The notes: a model not told the origin generated them from the letters alone. 5,403 nt of DNA from Janthinobacterium sp. (GCA_003482555.1 DMYQ01000329.1:24469-29871), one strand, 5' to 3'. Positions 1 to 5,403 are shown, counted from the first letter of the stretch. Numbers and translations are program-made.

Positions 1-935
1 CCGCAATGATCTTTCACCTCGATTAATATGCGATCTCCATTGGCATATGCATTTAAAGTTACTTCTGTATGGGCATTAGTGAATTTAAAAGCATTTTGCA
101 AAATATTCCAAATCGCCGAAAAAAGTAAATCCTGATTCCCACAAATGGCGAGGTGCGGGTCGACAGGTGCGACAATAAACGCACAGCCTTGAATCTTTGA
201 TGCAAGATTTCCCGTGGCGGCCATATCTCGAACGAAATCAGCCACTGAGAATAAACTTGACATCCTGGGATTTTCAGCAACACCGCGAACATCTTCAACA
301 GAGCGATCGATCAACAACCGCAGGCCGAGCAAGCTGCGCTCCAGAACCCTTCCAGTCGCTCCGGATAAATCCAAGTTCCCGGCCTTGGCGGCGCTAAAGG
401 AAAGCGATGCCGTATTCAGAAAATTACGCAATTCATGGGCGAAATAACCTATCCTCTTATTCTCCTCAATTGCTTGTTTTCCAGAAATATTATAATCTCG
501 CTGATAACTAAACTCCGTTACCGCCTCGGCAATCGCGTTGTCCAGACAGCGATTCAACGTCCGGAATTCATCCACTTGAAATGGCGCATCCCGCTCGAAT
601 GCCAAATCGGTGATCGCCTGGCAAATATCGCCATAGTCGTGTACGACTTCATTGACGGAATATCCAAGCAGCAGCAAATCTTTGCCATGCAAAGCGGCTG
701 TAACACCTACCTCCGACGACGTGACTTCTCCGTCGGATGGTCCGGATATTTTCCGGCTTTTCATGGGTTCGTCAGTTTGTTCAATTTTGAGTGTCCTGAT
801 CAATTGACTCAAGAACAAAGGAACGCCATTTTTAAGCTGTTGATCACTGGCAGAGCGATTTGGACGGCTCGCCACTTTCTCCCGGCAACGCTCCGCAAGT
901 TCAATTTTGTTGTTTTCCAAAAATTCATACATCAT
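1..935 (-). CDS. Soluble sensor histidine kinase (RsbRD-type N-terminus), C-terminal end cut by window edge
   Basis: The minus-strand frame is open from the window edge to an ATG at 935, giving 311 codons with no stop; the 3' part of the gene lies outside. The N-terminus (MMYEFLENNKIELAERCREK) and a block near residues 95-145 (VVHDYGD, then EFRTLNRCLDNAIAEAVTEF) match the helical RsbRD-like sensor region found on many betaproteobacterial kinases. An H-box follows, FAHELRN, with the likely phospho-accepting His at residue 167. The ATPase N-box WNILQNAFKFT has its asparagines near 277-281, and the start of the G1 box (VKDHCG, Asp309) is the last thing visible. No membrane segment or signal peptide is seen, so it is probably a cytoplasmic kinase that autophosphorylates and passes phosphate to a response regulator not in view. 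The 935 start is chosen because AAAGG sits 7 bases upstream; a second ATG follows immediately at 932. The gene is AT-richer than the rest of the window (61-120 is about 33% GC). The signal sensed is unknown. Confidence 0.9.
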   Translation of the reverse strand, partial: MMYEFLENNKIELAERCREKVASRPNRSASDQQLKNGVPLFLSQLIRTLKIEQTDEPMKSRKISGPSDGEVTSSEVGVTAALHGKDLLLLGYSVNEVVHDYGDICQAITDLAFERDAPFQVDEFRTLNRCLDNAIAEAVTEFSYQRDYNISGKQAIEENKRIGYFAHELRNFLNTASLSFSAAKAGNLDLSGATGRVLERSLLGLRLLIDRSVEDVRGVAENPRMSSLFSVADFVRDMAATGNLASKIQGCAFIVAPVDPHLAICGNQDLLFSAIWNILQNAFKFTNAHTEVTLNAYANGDRILIEVKDHC

Positions 936-962
936 AAAAATACCTTTGAAGTCATATTTTCA

Positions 963-976
963 ATGTCATTTGACAT
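963..976. promoter_or_regulatory. Perfect palindrome ATGTCA-TT-TGACAT upstream of the kinase
   Basis: Six-base arms are perfectly inverted around a two-base centre. The site lies 28 bases upstream of the kinase ATG on the minus strand. Its size and symmetry suit a dimeric regulator's operator, for example one bound by a partner response regulator. The symmetry is directly visible; the regulatory role is inference, and no binding protein is identified. Confidence 0.35.
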
Positions 977-1008
977 CGTCCCGCCATCTAGCCACGGGTG
1001 GGACGATG
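974..1008 (-). repeat. Strong hairpin in the kinase upstream region
   Basis: CATCGTCCC at 974-982 is the exact inverse complement of GGGACGATG at 1000-1008. Three more pairs (one G-T wobble) extend the stem inward to 985/997, making about 12 pairs around an 11-base loop. It overlaps the last bases of the 963-976 palindrome. No T-run follows on either strand, so it does not look like a rho-independent terminator. It could be an mRNA leader structure controlling the kinase, if transcription starts upstream of it, or a remnant of a mobile repeat. Confidence 0.45.
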
Positions 1009-1026
1009 GAGGAGCAATCGCGTAAA

Positions 1027-1044
1027 GCGAAGTCAGCTCTTCGC
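1027..1044. repeat. Short inverted repeat GCGAAG / CTTCGC, possible IS end
   Basis: Six-base perfect arms at 1027-1032 and 1039-1044 flank a six-base loop. No T-tract follows that would make a clear terminator. The right arm begins the string GCTCTTCGCAAAC (1036-1048). From memory this resembles the GGCTCTT-type termini of ISL3-family elements, and a transposase fragment of that family starts about 200 bases to the right. Its identity as the element's left end is speculative. Confidence 0.2.
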
Positions 1045-1241
1045 AAACACTTCCTACGCACCGATACTTCAGTATATTTCATCATTGTTGAAATTCCACA
1101 ACTGCAATGTATCGAATCTCAAGAAACATTTGCCGGGCATAAGCCAGTAAAATCCGCGCAAATGGACATTTTTTCGAATATGAAATCAATAGTCAGTGTA
1201 CGAATAGACGCCTCGAAAGACGCGAAACGCCCAGATGAGTA

Positions 1242-1442
1242 TTGCCGTTGAACCCTGCTTTCAAGCCCGTCGGGCCTGCAAGCGCCGTGGTCTGTGAGCA
1301 AAGTGAACTCGACCCGGCCAAGCGGCGGATCGAGTCCGAGGTGGCGTGCGACGCAAAATCGTTGCCGTGCCCGGCCTGCGGCATGAACGGGCAAGGCATT
1401 CACGATCGCATCCGGCGCCATTGGCGGCATCTGGATCTTTTA
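1242..1442 (+). pseudogene. 5' fragment of an ISL3-family transposase
   Basis: The frame from a TTG at 1242 shows the N-terminal signature of ISL3 transposases. The segment ELDPAKRRIES comes first, then a zinc-finger CPAC pair (Cys43 and Cys46 of this frame), then HDRIRRHWRHLDLL ending at 1442. In the family, CPxCG, a conserved HD and WRHLDL(F) occur in this order ahead of the second half of the zinc finger. After WRHLDLL the similarity stops: the second zinc-finger half, the HTH and the DDE catalytic domain are all missing. The true start is unclear; an ATG at 1236 opens a different frame that stops at 1298, so a small indel near the start is possible. The remnant ends about 27 bases from the stop of the neighbouring reductase gene, suggesting decay or deletion of an old insertion. 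It cannot encode an active enzyme. An active relative elsewhere in the genome is possible but not visible. Confidence 0.7.
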
Positions 1443-1468
1443 CTAGTACGAGGCCTGACGGGCGGCGT

Positions 1469-2098
1469 TTACTCGATGCCGATCCAGGCTGGAGCGATGC
1501 TCGTGCCCCGCGCCGCGCCGTAAGCGAAATAGATGTTCAAGCCGCCGACCGGTTCGAGGTAGCGCGCATTCTTCAAGGGGCCCGCATCGACGGCAGCGAA
1601 GCCGATGCTGTCGATCAGCGCGTGGGCGGTTTGCCGCGCCCGCTCGCTATCTGCGGCGTAATAGACGGGAACTTGATGGCCGTTCAATTCAGGGCCGTCG
1701 GCCAGCACTTGTGCGAACACGGTATTGAAGGCCTTCACCACCTGCGCCGCTGGAAACGCCGCCGCGATTTCTTCCGCCGCAGAGGTGCTGTGGCCGATCG
1801 TCAAACCCATGTAGTCGGCCGTCAAAGGGTTGCTGATGTCCAGCACCACCTTGCCGCTCAAATCGCCCAGCGAGGTGAGCGCGGGGACGGCATCGGCGTA
1901 GCCGGTGGCGACGATCACCACGTTCGAGGCGCCCGGCGCGGTGGCCGCCGGCGCGGCGGTGACGCCGGCAAATTCGCTGGCCAGTCGCGCCGCCTTGTCC
2001 AGGTCGCGCGCCGTCACGGTGATTTGATGGCCCGCTTTGGACAATTGTTTGACCAGACCGCGTCCCATATTGCCTGCGCCGAGGATGGTGATGTTCAT
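1469..2098 (-). CDS. NADP-binding reductase, F420-oxidoreductase-like (209 aa)
   Basis: The protein starts MNITILGAGNMG, a Rossmann dinucleotide-binding loop (Gly7, Gly9 and Gly12 in GAGNMG) right at the N-terminus. TARD follows at 29-32 after the second strand, where an arginine suits the NADP 2'-phosphate. The middle has VVLDISNPLT and VVKAFNTV, and the C-terminal part has YLEPVGGLNIYFAYG; all are typical of the NADPH-dependent F420 reductase / STEAP-like oxidoreductase family. Length is normal for the group (about 200-220 aa). The family uses NADP(H) for hydride transfer in the cytoplasm; the real substrate here is unknown, and F420 use should not be assumed. The ATG at 2098 is preferred over the one at 2104: AGGAG at 2106-2110 lies 7 bases from 2098 but only 1 base from 2104. 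It is divergent from the LysR gene, which is its likely regulator. No clear terminator is seen after its stop. Confidence 0.88.
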   Translation of the reverse strand: MNITILGAGNMGRGLVKQLSKAGHQITVTARDLDKAARLASEFAGVTAAPAATAPGASNVVIVATGYADAVPALTSLGDLSGKVVLDISNPLTADYMGLTIGHSTSAAEEIAAAFPAAQVVKAFNTVFAQVLADGPELNGHQVPVYYAADSERARQTAHALIDSIGFAAVDAGPLKNARYLEPVGGLNIYFAYGAARGTSIAPAWIGIE

Positions 2099-2153
2099 GC
2101 TCATGCTCCTGGATTGCTTCGATGGAAGCGCCGAGCGGTGCCGATGAAGAGAC

Positions 2154-2180
2154 TTTACCTGTCCCTCCTGGCGAGATAAA
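2154..2180. promoter_or_regulatory. Candidate overlapping divergent promoters / LysR operator
   Basis: The 121 bases between the reductase and LysR starts contain an imperfect inverted repeat, TTTACCT (2154-2160) and AGATAAA (2174-2180), with 6 of 7 positions inverted. It can be read as weak face-to-face promoters. On plus, TTTACC and TAAATA (2177-2182) are 17 bases apart. On minus, TTTATC (2175-2180) and TAAAGT (2152-2157) are also 17 apart. A LysR regulator binding here could control both genes, as is usual for this arrangement. The boxes match consensus only partly, so this is a proposal. Confidence 0.3.
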
Positions 2181-2219
2181 TATGCCTTAGAATGATTGTT
2201 TGTTCCGGATATCGGGTTA

Positions 2220-3125
2220 ATGGATAAATTTCAAGAAATGAAGGCCTTCGTGGCCGTGGTCGACAATGGCAGCTTCGTGCGGGCCGCCGATGCCATCAAC
2301 GGCTCGAAGGCGGCGGTGTCCCGGCTGGTGGCCGATCTCGAGCGGCGCCTGGGCGTGCGGCTGTTGAACCGGACCACGCGCAAACTGTCCTTGACCGACG
2401 ATGGAAAATTGTTTCACGCGCGCTGCACCGACTTGCTCGACACCTTGGAAGAGGCGGAGTCGGAGCTCAATGCCCGTACGGGCGAGGCCTCGGGGCATTT
2501 ACGGGTCGCCGCCCCCGTCACGTTCGGCAACAATCTGCTGGCGCCGCTGTGGGGAGAGTTCTTGACGAAACATCCCAAGGTGTCGCTGGACGTCTCACTT
2601 TCTGACCGAACGGCGGATCTGGTGGAGGAAGGATTGGACTTGGCGGTGCGCATTTCGCGCGCGCCGCATCCGGTGTTTATCGCGCGTCGGCTGGCGACGA
2701 CAAGGATGATCGCCTGCGCGTCACCGCGGTATTTGGACGAGCACGGGATTCCCGAGCGACCGCGGGATATCGCCCGTCACGAGGTGGTCGCTTATACGTA
2801 TTGGTCGTCGCGGGACGAATGGGAATTCACGACGCCGGACGGCGCCGTCGAGTCGGTGAAGACGCGCGCGCGCCTGCGCGCCAACAGCGGCGACACTTGC
2901 GTGGCGGCCGCGTTGCAGCATCAAGGCATGATACTGCAGCCGGATTTTCTGGTCTATGAAGCCTTGCGCGCGGGCACGCTGGTGCGCGTTCTGCCCGAAT
3001 ACCAGGCGGTGGAGTTGGGGATTTACGCGGTGTACGCGTCGCGCCGGCAATTCCCGCTCAAGCTGAGATATCTGATCGATTTTCTGCTCGAATCGTTCCA
3101 GGCGCCGGTCTGGAACGATTACTGA
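2220..3125 (+). CDS. LysR-type transcriptional regulator, CrgA-like (301 aa)
   Basis: The N-terminus MDKFQEMKAFVAVVDNGSF and the following AADAINGSKAAVSRLVADLE and RRLGVRLLNRTTRKLSLTD form the LysR winged helix-turn-helix (about residues 1-60). A linker leads to a periplasmic-binding-protein-like effector domain from about residue 88 (GHLRVAAPVTFG) to the C-terminus, including LVEEGLDLAVRIS and IACASPRYL, typical of the CrgA-like subgroup. Length is standard for the family. The ATG at 2220 is chosen because family members start with M-D-K/R-F; an in-frame TTG at 2196 would add eight residues with no family support. The ribosome site is weak. LysR regulators usually control a divergent neighbour, so the reductase is the first candidate target; the downstream dioxygenase/esterase/DoxX operon is a second. 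The effector is unknown. Its stop lies 44 bases from the stop of the convergent ester cyclase gene, with no good terminator hairpin between. Confidence 0.93.
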   Translation: MDKFQEMKAFVAVVDNGSFVRAADAINGSKAAVSRLVADLERRLGVRLLNRTTRKLSLTDDGKLFHARCTDLLDTLEEAESELNARTGEASGHLRVAAPVTFGNNLLAPLWGEFLTKHPKVSLDVSLSDRTADLVEEGLDLAVRISRAPHPVFIARRLATTRMIACASPRYLDEHGIPERPRDIARHEVVAYTYWSSRDEWEFTTPDGAVESVKTRARLRANSGDTCVAAALQHQGMILQPDFLVYEALRAGTLVRVLPEYQAVELGIYAVYASRRQFPLKLRYLIDFLLESFQAPVWNDY

Positions 3126-3169
3126 AGCGCCGGAAAAATAAGAAATACGGCGGCGAAATACAGCGGCGA

Positions 3170-3667
3170 TTACTTGCCGAGGCCGAGTTGTTTCGTGAAG
3201 TCTTGCGCATCCCAGAACAGCCATTCATGATCCATCGTACCCTTCGTCCAGTGACCGATCGTGGCCATCGTGATGGCGAATCGCTGGCCGGTCGGCTGGA
3301 TGAATTTACCTTCGCCGATCGGCATCGGTTTGGTAAAGGTGCCGGTCATGACGCCGGTGGCCGTGGTCCACGATCCCGAACCGAAGCGGATCGGATGTTC
3401 CTGGATGGCGATGTCCGGGGCATAGACAAACATGTCCTTGAGATCGGTGATATGTTTTTCTATGCCCTTGGTTTCATCTCCATCCGGCCAGGTCGCGATG
3501 ATGTTCTGTGCGTGGCTTTCGCCCAGGCGCTCCCATTTTTGATTCGAGAAGACATCGAAATCGAGCGTGTCGAAGGTTTTCAAGTGGCGCTCGACGGCCG
3601 CCGCTTGTTTTTCGTGAGCGGGGGCCGGGTAGGCTGGCGATGGGATCAGGCTGGCATCGATTGTCAA
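3170..3667 (-). CDS. SnoaL-like ester cyclase family protein (NTF2 fold), start uncertain
   Basis: The protein contains AAAVERHLKTFDTLDFDVFS, WPDGDETKGIEKHI, APDIAIQEHPIRFG, TGVMTGTFTKPMPIG and TIGHWTKGTMDHEWLFWD, the pattern of SnoaL-like 'ester cyclase' proteins in the NTF2 superfamily. The fold is a cone-shaped alpha+beta barrel with a small-molecule pocket; family names derive from polyketide cyclases, but most bacterial members have no proven reaction. Size (165 codons from TTG) is close to normal. The start is a problem: the frame begins at a TTG at 3667 right after a TGA, without a visible ribosome site, and there is no early in-frame ATG. An ATG at 3657 in another frame reads only M-P-A-stop; one extra C there would join it to the family sequence as MPALIPSP, so a one-base loss near the start is possible. 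No signal peptide is seen. It is divergent from the dioxygenase/esterase operon. Confidence 0.75.
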   Translation of the reverse strand: MTIDASLIPSPAYPAPAHEKQAAAVERHLKTFDTLDFDVFSNQKWERLGESHAQNIIATWPDGDETKGIEKHITDLKDMFVYAPDIAIQEHPIRFGSGSWTTATGVMTGTFTKPMPIGEGKFIQPTGQRFAITMATIGHWTKGTMDHEWLFWDAQDFTKQLGLGK

Positions 3668-3755
3668 TCAAATCGAGATAGTCTAACTACCGAACCCTGG
3701 TTTATCGCTCATTTAAATGCGAATACGATGGTGGCTTCACCCAACGAGGCATGCC

Positions 3756-4203
3756 ATGACCGTCTTACCCACTCTCTTTTTGTCCCAAGGATCAACGATG
3801 CTGGCGCTGCAGGACAGTCCCGCCCGCCGATTCCTGCACCGCCTGGCGGCGACCCTGCCGACGCTGAAAGCCATCCTGATGCGGTCGGCGCATTGGCAAG
3901 CCGGCGACGGCGTGGCCGTATCCCTGGCCCCGCAACCGGCCACCATTCATGACTTCGGCGGCTTCCCGCAGGCGCTGTTCGACGTCGACTATCCCGCGCC
4001 GGGGGCGCCCGTGGTGGCCGAGCGCGCGGCCGCGCTGCTGGAAGGCGCTGGCGCCGTCGAGCGAGCAAAACCATCCAACGGAAGAACACCTCATGCCGCT
4101 GTTCGTGGCCATGGGCGCGGCGGGCGCCTCGGCGTCGGCGCAACTTATTCATTCCAGCGTCGAACATGGCGTACTCGCCATGGACGCCTATGCATTCAAC
4201 TAG
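3756..4203 (+). pseudogene. Broken LigB-type extradiol dioxygenase (YgiD-like), internal deletion and frameshift
   Basis: The ATG at 3756 has a GAGG ribosome site at 3746-3749, six bases upstream. The first ~100 codons match class III ring-opening dioxygenases of the DOPA 4,5-extradiol (YgiD) type: TVLPTLFLSQGSTM, RSAHW (His46), TIHDFGGFPQALFD and YPAPGAP. The end of the protein appears in the +1 frame from about 4060: EQNHPTEEHLMPLFVAMGAA, then EHGVLAMDAYAFN and a TAG at 4201. Compared with the usual ~260 residues, roughly 100-110 from the middle are missing, including the region that carries the third metal-site histidine, and the two ends are out of frame. The normally invariant SHGSPM reads SQGSTM, so the first metal-ligand His is also lost (Gln11). 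It therefore cannot be a working dioxygenase. The family opens catechol-type rings with O2 at a metal centre. The remnant heads the esterase/DoxX operon and its stop overlaps the esterase ribosome site. Confidence 0.85.
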
Positions 4204-4211
4204 GAGCGATC

Positions 4212-4925
4212 ATGTCCCACACACTCAACGCCGACACACTCGACGAGACTTTATTGGAACCGGTATCCGGCTTGCGCTATCGCATGCGGGCCGCGCGCGG
4301 CGGGCTGGGCAAGGCGCCCTGCCTGATTTTTTTGCACGGCGTGGGCGCCAATGAAACAGGCTTCATCGAGCTGGCGCGGCAAACGGACCCGCGCCTGACG
4401 GTGATACTGGCGCGCGCTCCGCTGGAGTTCGGCCCGATGCAATTTGGCTGGTTCCAGGTGGCATTTACGGCGACCGGTCCGGTGATCAACGCCGCCCATG
4501 CCGAGCAGGCGCGCCACAAGCTGCTGGCCTTCATCGATCAATTACCGCAGATCCATGAGATCGATCCCGGTCGCGTCTGGATCGCCGGCTTCAGCCAGGG
4601 CGGCATCATGAGCGCCAGCGTGGGCTTGACGGCGCCCGACAAGGTGGCCGGTTTTGCCATCCTCAGCGGCCGCGTCTTGCCGGAGGTGCTGCCCGCGGTG
4701 CGCCCGGAAATGGTCAAGACGGAGGCGTTCATCAGTCACGGCACGCAGGACCAGAAGCTCGGGATTCATTTCGCGCACCATGCGAAACAGGTGTCGACGG
4801 ATTTCGGCGTATCGTTGACGTATCGCGAATATGCGGCCGGGCACGTTCTGCAGCCGGCGATGGTGCGCGATTTTCAGCAATGGCTGGCCACGCAAATGGA
4901 TGCGCCCGGCAACACCCACGTTTAA
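4212..4925 (+). CDS. Alpha/beta-hydrolase, phospholipase/carboxylesterase family (MhqD-like, 237 aa)
   Basis: The protein has the oxyanion-loop motif FLHGVGANE, the nucleophile elbow GFSQGG (Ser128), the acid in SHGTQDQ (Asp180) and the base in AAGHVLQ (His211), a complete catalytic triad in the expected order. Length and layout fit the phospholipase/carboxylesterase (acyl-protein thioesterase-like) family, which includes Bacillus MhqD of the quinone-stress regulon. It is expected to be a cytoplasmic serine esterase; the substrate is unknown. The ATG at 4212 is supported by AGGAG at 4202-4206, five bases upstream, and by loss of family similarity before it. The dioxygenase pseudogene lies directly upstream (stop at 4203), and the DoxX gene begins 19 bases after this stop, so one transcript is likely. 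Oddly, the frame is open upstream all the way to the pseudogene ATG at 3756, which could yield a longer fused product; the internal start is much more plausible. Confidence 0.92.
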   Translation: MSHTLNADTLDETLLEPVSGLRYRMRAARGGLGKAPCLIFLHGVGANETGFIELARQTDPRLTVILARAPLEFGPMQFGWFQVAFTATGPVINAAHAEQARHKLLAFIDQLPQIHEIDPGRVWIAGFSQGGIMSASVGLTAPDKVAGFAILSGRVLPEVLPAVRPEMVKTEAFISHGTQDQKLGIHFAHHAKQVSTDFGVSLTYREYAAGHVLQPAMVRDFQQWLATQMDAPGNTHV

Positions 4926-4944
4926 TCTTCAACAAGGAAAAATC

Positions 4945-5370
4945 ATGCAATCCACAACAATGAATCACACTCCAAGCGATGACGCCGGCAAGCTTATCTT
5001 GCGCGCGGCCCTGGCCGCCATGCTGCTGTTTCACGGCGTCTCCAAGCTGATCGGCGGTATCGGTTTCATCGGCGCCATGCTGGCCAAGGCCGGCGCGCCC
5101 GCCGCGCTGGGCTACCTTGTCTATGTCGGCGAAGTCATCGCCCCCTTGCTGATACTGGTCGGCATCTTCACCCGGCCCGCCGCGCTGGTCGTGGCGGTCA
5201 ACATGATCGTGGCCCTTTTACTGGTGCATACCAGCCAGTTCCTCACCCTCAACGCCACGGGCGGCTGGGCGCTGGAACTGCAAGGCATGTACCTGATGTC
5301 GGCTATCGCGGTCGCCTTGCTTGGCGCGGGTCGCTTCAGCGTGGGCGGCGCCTCCGGACGGTACAACTAA
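4945..5370 (+). CDS. DoxX family inner-membrane protein (141 aa)
   Basis: The protein shows four hydrophobic segments (about residues 18-38, 52-72, 77-95 and 110-128), with LLFHGVSKL at the end of the first and YVGEVIAPLLILVGIFTRPAA across the second and the following turn. These are the hallmarks of the DoxX family. The short polar N-terminus has no cleavable signal. Family members sit in the cytoplasmic membrane; several are linked to redox or thiol stress, and Bacillus MhqP, made with a ring-cleaving dioxygenase, belongs here. The biochemical role is not established. The ATG at 4945 is preferred because AGGA (4935-4938) lies six bases upstream; an alternative ATG at 4960 has no such site. 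It is the last gene in view of the pseudogene-esterase-DoxX operon. The 33 bases after the stop are A-rich and show no clear terminator or next gene. Confidence 0.92.
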   Translation: MQSTTMNHTPSDDAGKLILRAALAAMLLFHGVSKLIGGIGFIGAMLAKAGAPAALGYLVYVGEVIAPLLILVGIFTRPAALVVAVNMIVALLLVHTSQFLTLNATGGWALELQGMYLMSAIAVALLGAGRFSVGGASGRYN

Positions 5371-5403
5371 GGAGCCGTTAAAAAAATAACTGTAACAAAA
5401 AAT

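Larger units (their letters stand above)
936..1241. other. AT-richer intergenic stretch with no intact gene
   Basis: This stretch separates the kinase start from the transposase fragment. I see no coding sequence with recognisable protein content on either strand. Open frames here are antisense extensions of the kinase or short low-quality frames. It holds the kinase leader with a palindrome and a hairpin (separate entries). A possible minus-strand -10 box, TATACT, lies at 1071-1076, but I find no good -35 box at the right distance. The composition resembles the kinase gene more than the GC-rich genes to the right. Confidence 0.5.

Noticed and set aside
435..1025. Plus-strand open frame of 196 codons
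   Set aside because: It is antisense to the histidine kinase, whose minus-strand frame has clear H-box, N-box and sensor motifs. The plus frame shows no family resemblance.
2116..2129. Small hairpin GCTTC-GATG-GAAGC in the reductase leader
   Set aside because: A five-base stem is expected by chance at this frequency and has no T-run or conserved context.
1346..2179. Plus-strand open frame of 277 codons
   Set aside because: It is arginine/histidine/glycine-rich and antisense to the reductase, a typical GC-rich shadow frame. The reductase has a proper Rossmann motif and ribosome site.
3126..3169. Bidirectional terminator between the convergent LysR and ester cyclase genes
   Set aside because: Only a weak CGCCG/CGGCG pairing with a long A-rich loop is present, with no T-tract; not convincing.
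3662..3667. Perfect minus-strand -35 hexamer TTGACA
   Set aside because: No acceptable -10 box lies 16-18 bases downstream, and it overlaps the ester cyclase coding start.
3188..3952. Plus-strand open frame of 254 codons
   Set aside because: It is antisense to the ester cyclase and runs into the dioxygenase in the wrong frame, with no recognisable protein features.
3717..4925. A single 402-codon gene covering dioxygenase and esterase
   Set aside because: The region between the two domains is off-frame dioxygenase sequence. The dioxygenase C-terminus is visible in another frame, and the esterase has its own ribosome site and ATG at 4212.
5371..5403. Possible start of a further gene or terminator after DoxX
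   Set aside because: The remaining 33 A-rich bases contain no start codon with a family-like continuation and no stable stem.
1..5403. CRISPR array, tRNA, rRNA, toxin-antitoxin or defence system
   Set aside because: No spaced direct repeats, no tRNA cloverleaf or rRNA motifs, and no toxin, antitoxin or nuclease domains were seen on either strand.

Overview
The window looks like a piece of a betaproteobacterial chromosome, most likely Burkholderiales and probably Oxalobacteraceae (Janthinobacterium/Massilia/Duganella type). This placement is inferred from protein style only: a cytoplasmic RsbRD-type histidine kinase, a CrgA-like LysR regulator, an ester cyclase and a LigB dioxygenase/esterase/DoxX gene set, mostly in GC-rich DNA. 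No 16S or other marker is present.

Layout from left to right. Positions 1-935 (minus) hold most of a soluble sensor histidine kinase whose C-terminal end runs off the left edge. Positions 936-1241 are AT-richer, carry no intact gene, and hold a perfect palindrome and a strong hairpin in front of the kinase. Positions 1242-1442 (plus) are a 5' fragment of an ISL3-family transposase, cut off just before the next gene. Positions 1469-2098 (minus) encode a small NADP-binding reductase of the F420-oxidoreductase-like group. It is divergent from a LysR-type regulator at 2220-3125 (plus), with a short shared promoter region. Positions 3170-3667 (minus) encode a SnoaL-like ester cyclase family protein, convergent with the LysR gene and with an uncertain start.

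Positions 3756-5370 (plus) form a tight operon. It contains a broken LigB-type extradiol dioxygenase (internal deletion, frameshift and a lost metal-ligand histidine), an intact alpha/beta-hydrolase esterase with a full Ser-Asp-His triad, and an intact four-helix DoxX membrane protein. The last 33 bases show no recognisable gene.

Together, the dioxygenase, esterase, DoxX, NADP reductase and LysR genes recall the quinone/electrophile detoxification sets known from the Bacillus MhqR regulon (ring-cleaving dioxygenase, MhqD esterase, MhqP DoxX protein). That role is inference by family analogy. I see no clearly undescribed system. The most notable points are the decayed dioxygenase whose reading frame now runs unbroken into the esterase, and the ISL3 scar at a base-composition boundary.
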